18,571 nucleotides of DNA from positions 1-18,571 of the forward strand of contig JAASSH010000002.1 in NCBI GenBank assembly GCA_021767985.1. Direction: 5' to 3'. Under the pieces are notes generated by a model that worked only from the letters and a program-made list of their open reading frames with translations, had not been told where the DNA came from and did no database searches. Both the position numbers and the translations under genes were made by a program. This DNA comes from Gammaproteobacteria bacterium. GTDB lineage: Bacteria > Pseudomonadota > Gammaproteobacteria > GCA-001735895. This document shows positions 13,955 through 18,571 of this stretch, piece after piece. Positions within the stretch are counted from its first letter, which is position 1, and the number at the start of each line of letters is the position of its first letter.

Positions 13955-14407
13955 TCATTTTACTTTGTATCCCGCATGACAGGTCACGCAGGCAGAAGTG
14001 ATATCCGAGAGCGCGATGTAAGCCGACAGTACTTCACCCTCCTGCGCAGTCAGCGCGAAACGACTGGCCGCTTTATGCATGGCGGTGCCCGCCTGGCGCA
14101 TACCCTCGGGCATGAACCGGGCCATGTGACTGGCCCCGTGCGATTCGAGTGAGCTCATGCCAAGACGGTACTCGGCGATTTCGGCTGCTTTTTCCAGTTC
14201 ACCCTTGCCCAGATAAATCAAAATCTCGTTTATAGCGGCCAGGTGATCGCGCATGTTGGATAGCATATGTTGCTGCATCATTTGGGGTAACTCCACGGCC
14301 ATCCTCGAGTCGTTCGACGCTATTGAGTCAACGGGCAGACCGAAAACCAGTATTGCGGATAAAAGACGAGCGATACCGCTCGTTTTCCCGAATTTCGGTT
14401 GTCTCAT
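13955..14407 (-). CDS. secreted c-type cytochrome-like protein with C-terminal haem motif
   Basis: The 150-residue protein has a signal peptide (ARLLSAILVFGLPVDSIAS) and a mature region of helical character rich in methionine and histidine. It ends in SACVTCHAGYKVK, giving a haem-attachment motif C140-x-x-C143-H144. A single C-terminal CxxCH at the end of a helical bundle is the layout of cytochromes c' and c-556. Other features that fit are the long helices MQQHMLSNMRDHLAAINEIL and ELEKAAEIAEYRLG. A periplasmic electron-transfer or gas-binding role is expected. The start overlaps the TM2-protein stop by four bases (ATGA), indicating translational coupling with that membrane protein. Confidence 0.84.
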   Translation of the reverse strand: MRQPKFGKTSGIARLLSAILVFGLPVDSIASNDSRMAVELPQMMQQHMLSNMRDHLAAINEILIYLGKGELEKAAEIAEYRLGMSSLESHGASHMARFMPEGMRQAGTAMHKAASRFALTAQEGEVLSAYIALSDITSACVTCHAGYKVK

Positions 14408-14808
14408 ATCGCCTCGCCTCGATTGACTTCATCGATTTGCCTATTCAGCGTCCAAAGGTCGTAAAGCAGCCCGAACAGGCACAGTCCCCCGGTTAATAAC
14501 CAGATCAAACCTGTAATCCATTTCCCGAGATAGAAACGGTGAATGCCAAAAATACCCAGGAAAGTCAGTAGAACCCAGCTGACGGTGTAGTTCTTGTTAC
14601 CGCTGGAATACCTGATGTCGGCCGCTCTATCCATGCCTGGTATCAAAAACAGGTCCACGATCCAGCCGATTAGAAAAATGCCGAGGGTAAAAAAGTAAAT
14701 GGTGCCGGATATGGGGCGACCATAATAAAATCGGTGCGCGCCCATGAAACCAAAAATCCACAGGATGTAACCGATTATCTTGCTATGAGTGTCATCTGGA
14801 GGAGGCAT
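14404..14808 (-). CDS. TM2 domain protein (two TM2 units)
   Basis: A 134-residue membrane protein with two tandem TM2-type units: GFMGAHRFYYGRPISGTIYF followed by a second helix, then GIFGIHRFYLGKWITGLIWL and LLYDLWTLNRQID. G-x-H-R-F-Y-x-G and the following D-x-W/L are the TM2 signatures. TM2 proteins are widespread, small, and of unclear function. By eye this gene is more AT-rich than the first 10 kb. The ATG at 14808 (MPPPDDTHSK) is preferred over upstream starts because the polar N-terminus of about 11 residues before the first helix is typical. The TGA overlaps the cytochrome-like start. Confidence 0.87.
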   Translation of the reverse strand: MPPPDDTHSKIIGYILWIFGFMGAHRFYYGRPISGTIYFFTLGIFLIGWIVDLFLIPGMDRAADIRYSSGNKNYTVSWVLLTFLGIFGIHRFYLGKWITGLIWLLTGGLCLFGLLYDLWTLNRQIDEVNRGEAI

Positions 14809-14920
14809 GCCTAGTCTCGATATATGTTGTTCTGCTCTGGCGCGACCCGCAACGCCGGGCACATGTCAGTCGCGCTTTGATAAAGTTGATACTGCACGTG
14901 ATACCAGGATTCTACTTCGT

Positions 14921-15193
14921 TTACATGGCCCAGATATAGCCGACTGCCATGACCAGAGACAGAATGGATATCGCCGTCGCATTTGTCGGTTTTGGGGCGC
15001 TTCCTTTTGAAAACAAAATGATTGCCAGGACTAACGACAAAACCGCCGCGCCAATTGCAAGCACAACCGCGACGGAACTGATAAATATCACCCCTTCGAA
15101 ACCAATTGGCGGGAAGCCAAAATACGTCACGCTAAAAGCCAGAATTGCCGATATTATCGCTACTTTCGAAAGGAATCTTGAGAGCCTATACAT
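14921..15193 (-). CDS. small hypothetical membrane protein
   Basis: A 90-residue protein with three hydrophobic segments: VAIISAILAFSVTYFG, then VIFISSVAVVLAIGAAVLSLVLAIILF (long enough to span once or to bend), and AISILSLVMAVGYIWAM at the end. A short basic loop (SKGSAPKPTNAT) connects the last two. No known family is recognised. There is no good ribosome-binding site before the ATG at 15193, so expression is uncertain. It follows the aldo/keto reductase stub by 22 bases and precedes the TM2 gene by 112 bases. Confidence 0.6.
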   Translation of the reverse strand: MYRLSRFLSKVAIISAILAFSVTYFGFPPIGFEGVIFISSVAVVLAIGAAVLSLVLAIILFSKGSAPKPTNATAISILSLVMAVGYIWAM

Positions 15194-15215
15194 TTGTTAA
15201 GTGTTTCTGGCGAGA

Positions 15216-15347
15216 CTATACCAGTGTCGCTCCCTCTGCTGTTCCCGGTGCGGCTATGCTATTGATGCGATCCAGTACGGCATCATCGAGGTGAATATCT
15301 ACCGCTTTCGCATTTTCGTCCAGCCTTTCGATCATCTTTAGCTCCAT
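15216..15347 (-). pseudogene. aldo/keto reductase C-terminal remnant
   Basis: A 43-codon frame (ATG at 15347) encodes IERLDENAKAVDIHLDDAVL, then DRINSIAAPGTAEG, ending at a TAG. The order 'LxENxxAxDIxLxDxxLxRIxxIAxPGxAxG' is the C-terminal helix and tail of aldo/keto reductases. The catalytic barrel that should precede it is missing; a TAG stop lies 15 bases upstream of the ATG, and then the attC-like site begins. It is read as a stub left by insertion or deletion, although a 43-residue peptide could still be translated. Confidence 0.65.
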
Positions 15348-15357
15348 TCTTCTGTAT

Positions 15358-15422
15358 GCCTAACGCTGCGCAAACGAAAAACCCGGCGATCCGTCCGGTC
15401 CGCCCGCATGCGCCTGTCAGGC
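15358..15422 (-). other. attC-like folded site (candidate integron recombination site)
   Basis: Reading the minus strand, the 65-base element opens with GCCTGAC (15422-15416) and closes with GTTAGGC (15364-15358). The two heptamers pair fully (one G-T wobble) and match the R'' and R' attC consensus, with R' exact and R'' off by one base. After short unpaired spacers (AG and AGC), the arms GCGCA and TGCGC pair as L'' and L'. The centre is a further hairpin. The cation-transporter stop codon TGA lies inside R'', as in many gene cassettes. No integrase is present. It may instead be just a terminator. Confidence 0.45.
15377..15404 (-). terminator. probable intrinsic terminator after the cation transporter gene
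   Basis: The minus strand shows GGCGGACC, a GGAC loop, and GGATCGCC (one mismatch and one G-T pair), then GGG and TTTTT. It begins 12 bases after the transporter stop codon, which is the right place for a rho-independent terminator. It lies in the centre of the attC-like element and the two readings are not exclusive. Confidence 0.55.
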
Positions 15423-16028
15423 GTCAACCCGTGTTTCATTTGCTTCTTTGGCTTCATGTAAAATCATAAATCCGCCCCTGACTACGACCGCCGAAATAAT
15501 AGCGCCGATCACCAAATCGGGATATCGGCTGCCCAGGGCCCACACCAGTAAGCCCGATATAATAACTCCAAGATTGGCAATGACGTCATTGGTCGAGAAT
15601 ATCAATGACGCGCGCATGTGCACACCTGCGTCACGATGTCGAGACAACAGGAAAAGGCAGTAGACGTTTGCGACGAGTGCAGCCCCACCAACAGCGACTA
15701 TGAGTAAACTTTCCGGTTCACTTCCGAAAATCAGCCGTCGCGCTACCTCGACAAGTACACCGACGCCAAGAATTATCTGCAGCACGCCGCTTATACTCGC
15801 CGCCTTCGATTGACGCTCGATGCCTTTTCCCACGACATAAAGCGACAGCCCGTATACCCCGGCGTCCGCGAGCATGTCCAGCGAGTCGGCGATAAGCCCG
15901 GTGGACTCCGCCAGAAACCCTAATGTAATTTCGGTAAAGAACATAACGGCATTAACAACCAACAGGGTTATCAGTGTTTTTCGTTCGAGCTTTTCGGTTT
16001 GATCTGAGCCGCAGCCGCAATTAGACAT
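15417..16028 (-). CDS. short cation diffusion facilitator-type transporter
   Basis: A 203-residue inner-membrane protein with six predicted helices, of the CDF (cation efflux) superfamily. It is shorter than the usual 290-320 because the cytoplasmic metal-sensing C-terminal domain is absent. The helix-2 metal-site signature is ADSLDMLADA (D51-x3-D55, with D48 nearby). In helix 5, FSTNDVIANLGVI keeps D148 but the usual H/D four residues before it is F144. The N-terminus MSNCGCGSD carries a C-x-C pair that could bind metal. Efflux of a divalent transition metal is expected from the family; the ion is unknown. ATG at 16028. The stop codon lies inside the attC-like element. Confidence 0.88.
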   Translation of the reverse strand: MSNCGCGSDQTEKLERKTLITLLVVNAVMFFTEITLGFLAESTGLIADSLDMLADAGVYGLSLYVVGKGIERQSKAASISGVLQIILGVGVLVEVARRLIFGSEPESLLIVAVGGAALVANVYCLFLLSRHRDAGVHMRASLIFSTNDVIANLGVIISGLLVWALGSRYPDLVIGAIISAVVVRGGFMILHEAKEANETRVDA

Positions 16029-16140
16029 AATGTTTTCTATAGTAATCTGTTCGGCGCATAACGTTCCGCGTCAGCTGCAAAATGAAACTCTAGTATCCGT
16101 TTTGGCCGACTGCATGCGTCTGACAGGTTGCGGGCCGGCA

Positions 16141-16491
16141 TTATTCGTTAGCCTGACGGGGATTCTGCCGCGGTCGGCCGTAGAGATCCCTAAGCTCATC
16201 CTTTGCCTGTTCTAAACGATCGCGCTGCTCTTGTGACAGATGCCGACCTGCTCGATTGATGTAAAAAGTTAGCATGGACATTGCGGACCGAAAAGGCTCG
16301 GTTTTGCGGCGCTTGCTGGCGTCGGCCGAATTTTTAAGGGATAACGCAATTTCTCGAGGATCGCTTAATGCGAACACACCAGCCTGCAAATCGAGGGCAT
16401 CACTCGTCTCGGTCACATGCTGCGACCAGTGATCTCGCCCTGCAGTCGGATTTTCAGTTTTCTTTTGACTTGCCATGTGCGCGTTGGCCAT
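16141..16491 (-). CDS. DUF3175 family protein
   Basis: A 116-residue soluble basic protein. The core HWSQHVTETSDALDLQAGVF, then DPREIALSLKNSAD, and PFRSAMSMLTFYINRAG are the DUF3175 signatures, with a helical C-terminus (LEQAKDELRDLYG). The family is small, uncharacterised and often encoded near stress or plasmid-type genes. The ATG at 16491 (MANAHMASQKK) is listed, but a second ATG at 16476 and upstream possibilities remain. The leader upstream is also covered by an out-of-frame ORF (16413-16553) with a lysine-rich N-terminus like that of normal DUF3175 proteins, so the start or frame may need revision. Confidence 0.8.
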   Translation of the reverse strand: MANAHMASQKKTENPTAGRDHWSQHVTETSDALDLQAGVFALSDPREIALSLKNSADASKRRKTEPFRSAMSMLTFYINRAGRHLSQEQRDRLEQAKDELRDLYGRPRQNPRQANE

Positions 16492-16552
16492 TCGCCAGCT
16501 TTCTTTCGGCCCTTGTTTTGATCGTCTCGTCGTTTCGGCTGATTTTCCGCCA

Positions 16553-17020
16553 TTACTGTTCGGTAAATTCAATCTTGCCATCTGGCAACATGTACAGCAC
16601 GAGGGCCTCCCCATCCGTAACCGTCGGGTAATGATCGGACCCCGGTTCGAATACACACCAGCCCCGAGCGTTACCGTCAAATCGCGCGCTCTCGGTGACG
16701 GGCATAACCATGCATATCTCACCCGTTGGATGGCGGTGATGTGGGCCAACTATATTTTCCAGATCAACCACGTCGACGCTTAATCCACCCGTTTCGTCGC
16801 TCGATTCAATAACGCGGCCAAAACGCCGCCCAGCCGAGCCCTGCGTACACATCCAGCCATCCGAGATCGCCTTGTGGCAGGCTGCCTCGATAGCGTTAAA
16901 CGTCTCGCCGTCATGTGGAAATCGACGATTTAGCTTCTCGGCAAGCGCCGGGTCAACTGCCTGGCTCGATACAAAATCGGTTACAGGCTTAAGCAATTGT
17001 TGAAAGCTTTCGACATTCAT
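16553..17020 (-). CDS. DUF4863 family protein (cupin-like; PnbB-type lyase relatives)
   Basis: A 155-residue protein with a helical N-terminus and a cupin-like C-terminal part. The histidine cluster GPHHRHPTGE (H94, H95, H97, E101) resembles a cupin metal site and is followed by CMVMPVTE, GWCVFEPGSDHYPTV and LYMLPDGKIEF. This is the DUF4863 pattern. As I recall, the family includes the 4-hydroxylaminobenzoate lyase PnbB of nitrobenzoate degraders, which forms protocatechuate and ammonium; I would not transfer that substrate. An excellent GAGGAG ribosome-binding site precedes the ATG at 17020, and only 26 bases separate it from the DsrE-like gene, so the two form an operon. Confidence 0.8.
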   Translation of the reverse strand: MNVESFQQLLKPVTDFVSSQAVDPALAEKLNRRFPHDGETFNAIEAACHKAISDGWMCTQGSAGRRFGRVIESSDETGGLSVDVVDLENIVGPHHRHPTGEICMVMPVTESARFDGNARGWCVFEPGSDHYPTVTDGEALVLYMLPDGKIEFTEQ

Positions 17021-17046
17021 TCACTAGGCTCCTCAAAATACGGTCG

Positions 17047-17385
17047 TTACAGCGTTATTACCTGATCGGGCATGTTCCCGGCCAGCCCCTCGTAAAGATT
17101 GGGGAAACATCCGATAGTTGCGCCTTCGACCAGCTTGCCATCGATTTCTCGCTCCCAGCAGCACTGGTCACATCCCATCAACATGATATCTTGCTCTTTT
17201 GCTACTTTTGCCAGCCGCTCTCCTATGGGATCTCCTTGAACCAGCACGTAATTGTTGTCTTCAAAAAAGAACATGCCTACGACTTCAGGGCCATGTGACT
17301 GTTCCTCGAGCTGAGGAAGAATCATTTTCCCGAGTTTGTACGAAACCGTGTGCCCCTGGCTGGAAAAAATGTATGCAACTTTCAT
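17047..17385 (-). CDS. DsrE-like (SaoD-type) small protein
   Basis: A 112-residue soluble protein with a Rossmann-like DsrE/TusD fold pattern: MKVAYIFSS strand, LGKMILPQLEE helix, EVVGMFFFEDNNYVLVQGDP, GERLAKVAKEQDIML and the cysteine-rich MGCDQCCWERE (C72, C75, C76), then IGCFPNLYEGL (C93) and DQVITL. In DsrE/TusD proteins a cysteine in the corresponding region carries sulfur, so a persulfide-relay or redox role is plausible. The sequence pattern resembles the DsrE-related proteins called SaoD in annotation databases; that identification is from memory. GGGG at -12 and an ATG at 17385 give the start. It lies between the EthD gene and the DUF4863 gene. Confidence 0.75.
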   Translation of the reverse strand: MKVAYIFSSQGHTVSYKLGKMILPQLEEQSHGPEVVGMFFFEDNNYVLVQGDPIGERLAKVAKEQDIMLMGCDQCCWEREIDGKLVEGATIGCFPNLYEGLAGNMPDQVITL

Positions 17386-17496
17386 TTATCTTATATCCCC
17401 TTTGATTATTGTCTGTTGTGCGAGACATCATTTTGCCCACGCCAAATCGAGCGCGCGACAAATAGATTAAATCGGCTGTATTCGCTTGTCGGCTGC

Positions 17497-17859
17497 TTAA
17501 AACTCGTATTCCTTAACAATGAATGCAGAAGATTTCGCGTGATCGATAAAATTCCCCTCATCTTCCAGCAGCGCGGCGCCTAATTTCTGACCTTCCGGTG
17601 AGCTCATTCCTGCTATCAGCTCTTCCTCCGATTCAAACCAGACCTCGGCGACGCCATCGTATTCCGGCAGCATATTTCTCGAGCTTCTTAATCCCTCGTT
17701 CAGGGGGGTATCTATCGTGTGAGATTGTACATACTTTTTTGCCCTCATGGCGCCAGCGTTTTCCATGAAGAACGGACCGTGCCTGTTCAGCCAGTAATCT
17801 TTGAAGTCTTCGCGCGTCATACTCGGGTGTCGTGTTATGCACATAACGAATTTGATCAT
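17497..17859 (-). CDS. EthD domain-containing protein
   Basis: A 120-residue alpha+beta-barrel protein. The N-terminal MIKFVMCITRHPSMTREDFK, then YWLNRHGPFF, and YDGVAEVWFESEEEL match EthD (PF07110), named for the ethyl tert-butyl ether degradation operon. EthD-type proteins are small dimers related to the ABM fold and act in aromatic or polyketide chemistry, mostly with unknown chemistry. HGP after YWLNR is the family's most conserved spot. An AGGAG ribosome-binding site and the ATG at 17859 define the start. It is 64 bases downstream of the SnoaL-like gene and 111 bases upstream of the DsrE-like gene. Confidence 0.92.
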   Translation of the reverse strand: MIKFVMCITRHPSMTREDFKDYWLNRHGPFFMENAGAMRAKKYVQSHTIDTPLNEGLRSSRNMLPEYDGVAEVWFESEEELIAGMSSPEGQKLGAALLEDEGNFIDHAKSSAFIVKEYEF

Positions 17860-17923
17860 CTATTTATACTCCTGTAACGGTGCTATATCTTGAGAAGACC
17901 GGGCCGATGTTTCGAGTCCTGCC

Positions 17924-18571
17924 CTAAAACTTGCCGTTGTCATTTTCCCATTCGCTGCGCGGAGGAATCGCTTCGGTCGTGTCCCAATGCTCGACAAGTT
18001 TGCCATCGGCAACTCGATAAAGATCGTAAAACGAGGAATGTATTCCGTTCAGGTAGCCCTCGCTCACCGAAAGCACAAAGCTCCCTTCGGCGAGAAGGCG
18101 ATGCAGTTTGTCGTATTTAATCGTGATACCGCCGTTAGATGCGGGATCGGATAGCGCCGAATGCAGTGCCGACAACCCATCTCCGATACGCGGATTATGC
18201 TCGGTGAAACACTCGCCGTCGATGTAATTTCCCAGTTTATCGAATTCTCCATTCAACAGGACCTGTGCTGTGAACGAGCGCACGATATCCCGATTGTATT
18301 CGGTTCTGTCGAGGTCGGTAGCCTCGGTCGGCCCGTCGACCATGGAATGACCGGACGGGCTGGGCCCCAGTCTTCGTTGAATGTTGTCCCAGTGCTCAAC
18401 CGCCAGGCCATCCTCGAAGCGGAAGACTTCGAAGCCGATGTTCGAGTTTGCGAAGTCGTACTCCGTGTGGGCGAATACGTAATCGCCATCCTCGAAGACG
18501 CGCACGATATTGACGCGAGGGGAGGTCTTCGACAATCGTTCGAACAGCGCGGCCAGGCCCTCGCTACCCTC
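17924..18571 (-). CDS. SnoaL-like (NTF2-fold) protein, two repeats; 5' end outside window
   Basis: At least 215 residues are visible, and the frame remains open to the right edge. Two NTF2-like units follow each other. The first, cut by the edge, shows DYVFAHTEYDF and FEVFRFEDGLAVEHWDNIQ. The second has FDKLGNYIDGECFTEHNPRI, SFVLSVSEGYLNG and SFYDLYRVADGKLVEHWDTT. The 'ADGKxVEHWD' ending is typical of SnoaL-like ester cyclase or dehydratase-type proteins. The shorter TTG-started frame is not chosen because upstream codons (LAALFERLSK) look coding. It is the first gene here of the EthD/DsrE/DUF4863 group. Confidence 0.88.
   Translation of the reverse strand, partial: EGSEGLAALFERLSKTSPRVNIVRVFEDGDYVFAHTEYDFANSNIGFEVFRFEDGLAVEHWDNIQRRLGPSPSGHSMVDGPTEATDLDRTEYNRDIVRSFTAQVLLNGEFDKLGNYIDGECFTEHNPRIGDGLSALHSALSDPASNGGITIKYDKLHRLLAEGSFVLSVSEGYLNGIHSSFYDLYRVADGKLVEHWDTTEAIPPRSEWENDNGKF

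Noticed and set aside
16056..16153. Second attC site between DUF3175 and the cation transporter
   Set aside because: GTTATGC and GGCTAAC pair at only five of seven positions and no convincing L arms were found. It is kept only as a weak hint in the attC finding.
11220..18571. A full chromosomal integron cassette array (many small same-strand genes)
   Set aside because: Other intergenic gaps were read for GTTRRRY and RYYYAAC pairs and do not show paired attC arms. Several genes overlap or have spacers too short for attC. Only one good attC-like site remains.
1..18571. CRISPR array, tRNA, rRNA, transposase or phage genes
   Set aside because: No regularly spaced direct repeats, no tRNA-like cloverleaf sequence and no transposase, integrase or structural phage protein were recognised on either strand.

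Overview
The window looks like chromosomal DNA of a gammaproteobacterium, probably an uncultured marine or sediment lineage. The main evidence is the lptM-lysA pair (an LptM/YifL-type lipoprotein directly before diaminopimelate decarboxylase), together with many small proteobacterial DUF families. Base composition is moderately GC-rich. By eye it becomes more AT-rich from about 12.3 kb onward, mainly in 14.4-15.2 kb and 17.0-17.9 kb. No tRNA, rRNA, CRISPR array, transposase or integrase was found.

Layout. Almost everything is on the minus strand, so gene order runs from high to low coordinates; only the 2-oxoglutarate-dependent oxygenase (3326-4381) is on the plus strand. (1) 1-3177: a compact gene string DUF1304 - DUF3830 - DUF402 - LysE-type exporter - lptM - lysA. 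The last five are separated by 7 nt or less or overlap, and three of them use TTG starts. (2) 3326-4381: the IPNS-family oxygenase, divergent from DUF1304 and convergent with a decayed outer-membrane beta-barrel remnant. (3) 4572-10617: housekeeping-type accessory genes: DUF2784, a GNAT, a lipoprotein, DUF3147, a PH-like membrane protein, a glutathione S-transferase, a GFA/CENP-V zinc protein, an isochorismatase-like hydrolase, a second GNAT, a secreted metallo-beta-lactamase-fold protein lacking two of its usual metal histidines, and a small secreted protein. (4) 10775-13891: small membrane protein, third GNAT, DUF6714, MORN-like secreted protein, a truncated BLUF photoreceptor, TspO and a glutaredoxin. 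(5) 13955-15418: a cytochrome c-like protein coupled to a double-TM2 membrane protein, a small membrane protein, and an aldo/keto reductase stub next to an attC-like folded site. (6) 15417-18571: short cation diffusion facilitator, DUF3175, DUF4863, DsrE-like, EthD-domain and SnoaL-like proteins. The last four form an apparent operon for an unknown small-molecule transformation.

How the parts may work together. The lysA string links lysine synthesis (LysA) to a putative amino-acid exporter (LysE family) and an LPS-assembly lipoprotein (LptM). GST, GFA, isochorismatase and glutaredoxin are thiol or detoxification enzymes but are not clearly one pathway. The SnoaL/EthD/DsrE/DUF4863 group is the best candidate for an undescribed pathway. 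Three gene stubs (outer-membrane protein C-terminus, BLUF C-terminus, aldo/keto reductase C-terminus) show that this accessory region is losing genes. The isolated attC-like site after the cation transporter is the most unexpected non-coding structure.
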